Shown here: positions 62,641-64,000 of the stretch, in pieces
Layout of the letters: each line of letters starts with the position of its first letter
Position numbering within the stretch: position 1 is the stretch's first letter
Assembly: GCF_021295315.1 (NCBI RefSeq)
Contig: NZ_JAIMJA010000015.1
Location: 58,847-122,846, forward strand
DNA length: 64,000 bases
Reading direction: 5' to 3'
Source: Motilimonas cestriensis
GTDB taxonomy: Bacteria > Pseudomonadota > Gammaproteobacteria > Enterobacterales > CBDFNC01
The notes under the pieces: generated by a model
Seen by the model: only the letters and a program-made list of their open reading frames with translations
Database searches by the model: none
Told to the model about the DNA's origin: nothing
Made by a program: the position numbers and the translations under genes

Positions 62641-63366
62641 ATGGTCATTTTCGAACATCCACTTAACGAGAAAAGCAGAAGCTATTTACGCCTAGAGTAT
62701 ATCTTTGGCCAAATAGCCAAGAGTCGACATTTAACTGCGTCCAGCGATCCAGAAGCCTTCTTTAAAGGCATACTCGATCTGCATGAGTTGATGGAGCGCT
62801 GCGAAATACGCGGTGACTTAACGAAAGATCTCGAGAAACACCTAGAGTCTGTTAACCACTGGGCCACTATTCCCGGTGTTGATTTAAACCGTATTCACCT
62901 GCTGCAAGAGCAATTGAGTAAATTTATTTACCAACTGCCAAGGCTGAGTCGTATCACCCAAACCCTTAAAGAAGATCGCTTTTTGTCCGCGGTGAGGCAG
63001 CGTTTTTCAATTCCAGGTGGTTTATGCAGCTTCGATTTACCTCAGTTGTATTTTTGGCTTAACTTATCGGAAGAAGAAAAAGCGGCTGACTGTAAGCGCT
63101 GGCTTGCCGACTTCCAGCCCCTTATTGGTGCCTTACAGCTTAATTTGAAACTGAGCCGCGATAGTAGTCATTTTAATAATGAAGTAGCTAAGAATGGCTT
63201 CTATCAAGATAATGCGGATAATGCCGATATGATCCGTATTAAAATATCGCCGATGTTAGGTTTTTATCCCACCGTAAGTGGTCATAAAAGCCGCTTCGCC
63301 ATTCGTTTTTTACCCCATGGCGATGAACAAGCCCAAGATATCCCCTTCCAAATTGCGAGTTGTTAG
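62641..63366 (+). CDS. zapD: ZapD, FtsZ-bundling protein
   Basis: ZapD (YacF) cross-links FtsZ filaments at the Z ring. The 241-residue protein begins with the family-typical [16 protein letters not shown] and contains [19 protein letters not shown]. It is helical at the N-terminus with a beta domain after. yacG follows two bases after the stop. Confidence 0.95.
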   Translation: MVIFEHPLNEKSRSYLRLEYIFGQIAKSRHLTASSDPEAFFKGILDLHELMERCEIRGDLTKDLEKHLESVNHWATIPGVDLNRIHLLQEQLSKFIYQLPRLSRITQTLKEDRFLSAVRQRFSIPGGLCSFDLPQLYFWLNLSEEEKAADCKRWLADFQPLIGALQLNLKLSRDSSHFNNEVAKNGFYQDNADNADMIRIKISPMLGFYPTVSGHKSRFAIRFLPHGDEQAQDIPFQIASC

Positions 63367-63368
63367 TT

Positions 63369-63554
63369 ATGTCGATCACCAAAGTAAATTGTCCCACCTG
63401 CCAAGCGGAAGTTATTTGGCAACCTGAATCTGAATTTCGCCCATTTTGCAGCGAACGTTGTAAATTGATTGATTTAGGCGAGTGGGCTGCGGAAGAAAAA
63501 CGCATTGCCGGTGAGCCAGCATTTGTGCCAGAAAAACAAGATCTTGATGATTAA
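63369..63554 (+). CDS. yacG: YacG, zinc-binding DNA gyrase inhibitor
   Basis: YacG is a small zinc protein that binds GyrB and inhibits gyrase in E. coli. The 61-residue product has four zinc-ligand cysteines in CPTCQ and CSERC. The ATG at 63369 ([11 protein letters not shown]) is chosen over an in-frame TTG at 63360 inside zapD. Confidence 0.95.
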   Translation: MSITKVNCPTCQAEVIWQPESEFRPFCSERCKLIDLGEWAAEEKRIAGEPAFVPEKQDLDD

Positions 63555-63561
63555 TAAATCA

Positions 63562-63614
63562 GTAGGAGCAGAGCTTGCTCTGCGAATATCACAAATTCCC
63601 TGAGCAAGCTCAGG
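63562..63614. repeat. REP-like pair after yacG
   Basis: A REP-like unit in plus orientation (63562-63585, starting GTAGGAGCAGAG) has an internal GCAGAGC-TT-GCTCTGC hairpin. Next to it is a variant (63599-63614 core, CCTGAGC-AA-GCTCAGG) followed by GTCCCAC. They lie 8 bp after yacG. Confidence 0.75.
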
Positions 63615-63718
63615 TCCCACAAAAAACACGAATCAACAAGTTCAACATACAAGGAGCGCCAGTCATGGCGCGATAAACCTTCCATCTGTGATGTGTTTTT
63701 GTGATTATGCTTAAACTC

Positions 63719-63743
63719 ATCGCAGAATAAATTCAGATCCCAC
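63719..63743 (-). repeat. Diverged REP-like unit beside the IS110-type end
   Basis: Read on the minus strand this begins GTGGGATCTGAA and ends TTCTGCGAT, matching the REP consensus with several changes. It lies 24 bp before the left end of the IS110/IS1111-type fragment. The stretch 63621-63718 between repeats has no gene I can see. Confidence 0.6.
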
Positions 63744-63767
63744 AATGTATTTGCACTAGGTGGGAGA

Positions 63768-63874
63768 TGTATGGACTCCTCCCCACGCGGGAGATGCGGT
63801 ATAAATAAAGTGACGAAAAATTACTTTACCAAGGGAGTCCATACATGAAGAAATCTAACTTATTCGCCATCGAT
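63768..63874 (+). mobile_element. Left end of an IS110/IS1111-type element, interrupted
   Basis: The inner boundary is exact (63874/63875), the outer boundary approximate. The segment contains a 12-bp inverted repeat (TGTATGGACTCC at 63768-63779 with 63834-63845) and a nested 5-bp hairpin (63779-63793), then an ATG at 63845 opening a frame reading MKKSNLFAID, which resembles the N-terminus of IS110-family DEDD transposases (FAIDLAK-type). The remainder is missing because another element follows. Confidence 0.6.
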
Positions 63875-63877
63875 TGA
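63845..63877 (+). pseudogene. Broken IS110/IS1111-type transposase
   Basis: Only ten codons (MKKSNLFAID) remain before a TGA created by the first bases of the inserted element. The break falls at the first catalytic Asp region of the DEDD domain. Family assignment rests on this short N-terminus plus the flanking inverted repeats, so it is moderate. Confidence 0.55.
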
Positions 63878-64000
63878 CCTGGTCAACTGAATTCGGTCAC
63901 CCTAGTTAAGTTCGTTAAGCTACTTCTTTTACCGACTTATCCATACGTTCAAATTCATTAGGACTTTGATAATTTAGGTATGAATGCATCCGCTGGCTGT
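63875..64000 (-). mobile_element. IS3-family element, end only (runs off window)
   Basis: The element begins TGACCTGGTCAACTGAATTC at 63875 and carries the C-terminal end of an IS3-type OrfB transposase on the minus strand. IS3-family ends typically start with TGA or TG. It has inserted into the IS110-type transposase gene. The other end and any target duplication are outside the window. Confidence 0.75.
63915..64000 (-). CDS. IS3-family transposase OrfB (C-terminal fragment)
   Basis: Twenty-seven codons of the 3' end are visible on the minus strand, containing RMHSYLNYQSPNEFE, the conserved RRHSxLGYxSPxEFE-type end of the DDE integrase domain of IS3-family OrfB, then a basic tail ending KEVA and a TAA. 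The rest lies beyond the window. Confidence 0.85.
   Translation of the reverse strand, partial: SQRMHSYLNYQSPNEFERMDKSVKEVA

Overview
The window is about 64 kb of gammaproteobacterial chromosome. It is almost entirely conserved core genes in an order typical of Alteromonadales (Shewanella and relatives). Pointers to that group are the petABC cytochrome bc1 operon beside rplM-rpsI and sspAB, a dciA (DUF721) gene plus an M23 peptidase between lpxC and secA, and rnpB between rsmI and mraZ. Genus-level assignment is an inference; there is no 16S gene in the window. Intergenic regions are short, base composition is moderate, and nearly every reading frame is intact.

Layout, left to right. (1) 1-11.9 kb: end of mreC, mreD, a Maf pyrophosphatase, rng, yhdP, a nitrilase, tldD, then yjgA/darP on the minus strand and pmbA/tldE. 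(2) 12.0-20.2 kb, minus strand: mgtE, then the rpoN region (ptsO, rapZ, ptsN, hpf, rpoN) joined to LPS transport and Kdo genes (lptB, lptA, lptC, kdsC) and yrbG. (3) 20.3-25.0 kb, plus strand: mlaFEDCB, ibaG and murA. (4) 25.0-29.6 kb: degS and degQ, zapG, and divergent zapE. (5) 29.6-34.7 kb: rplM-rpsI, petABC, sspAB. (6) 34.7-38.3 kb, minus strand: dolP, diaA, yraN, lpoA. (7) 38.4-57.0 kb, plus strand: rsmI, RNase P RNA and the complete dcw cluster (mraZ, rsmH, ftsL, ftsI, murE, murF, mraY, murD, ftsW, murG, murC, ftsQ, ftsA, ftsZ, lpxC). (8) 57.1-63.6 kb: dciA (minus), an M23 peptidase, secA, mutT, coaE, zapD and yacG. (9) 63.6-64.0 kb: REP-like repeats, then the left end of an IS110/IS1111-type element interrupted by an IS3-family element that runs off the window.

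The dominant theme is building and policing the envelope: cell shape (mre), peptidoglycan synthesis and division (dcw, lpoA, zapD, zapE, zapG), outer-membrane lipid asymmetry and LPS (mla, lpt, kdsC, lpxC, yhdP, dolP), periplasmic proteolysis (degS, degQ) and secretion (secA).

I did not find an undescribed defence, toxin or biosynthetic system. The points most worth a second look are small: a 53-bp-offset partial duplication at the murE/murF junction that creates an 18-codon ORF coupled to murF; a family of REP-like palindromes flanking the mutT-yacG block; the nested insertion sequences at the right edge, with a hairpin-rich IS110-type left end; MraZ-box-like repeats before mraZ; the absence of kdsD and ddl from their usual places; and two short start-less reading frames that look like gene remnants.
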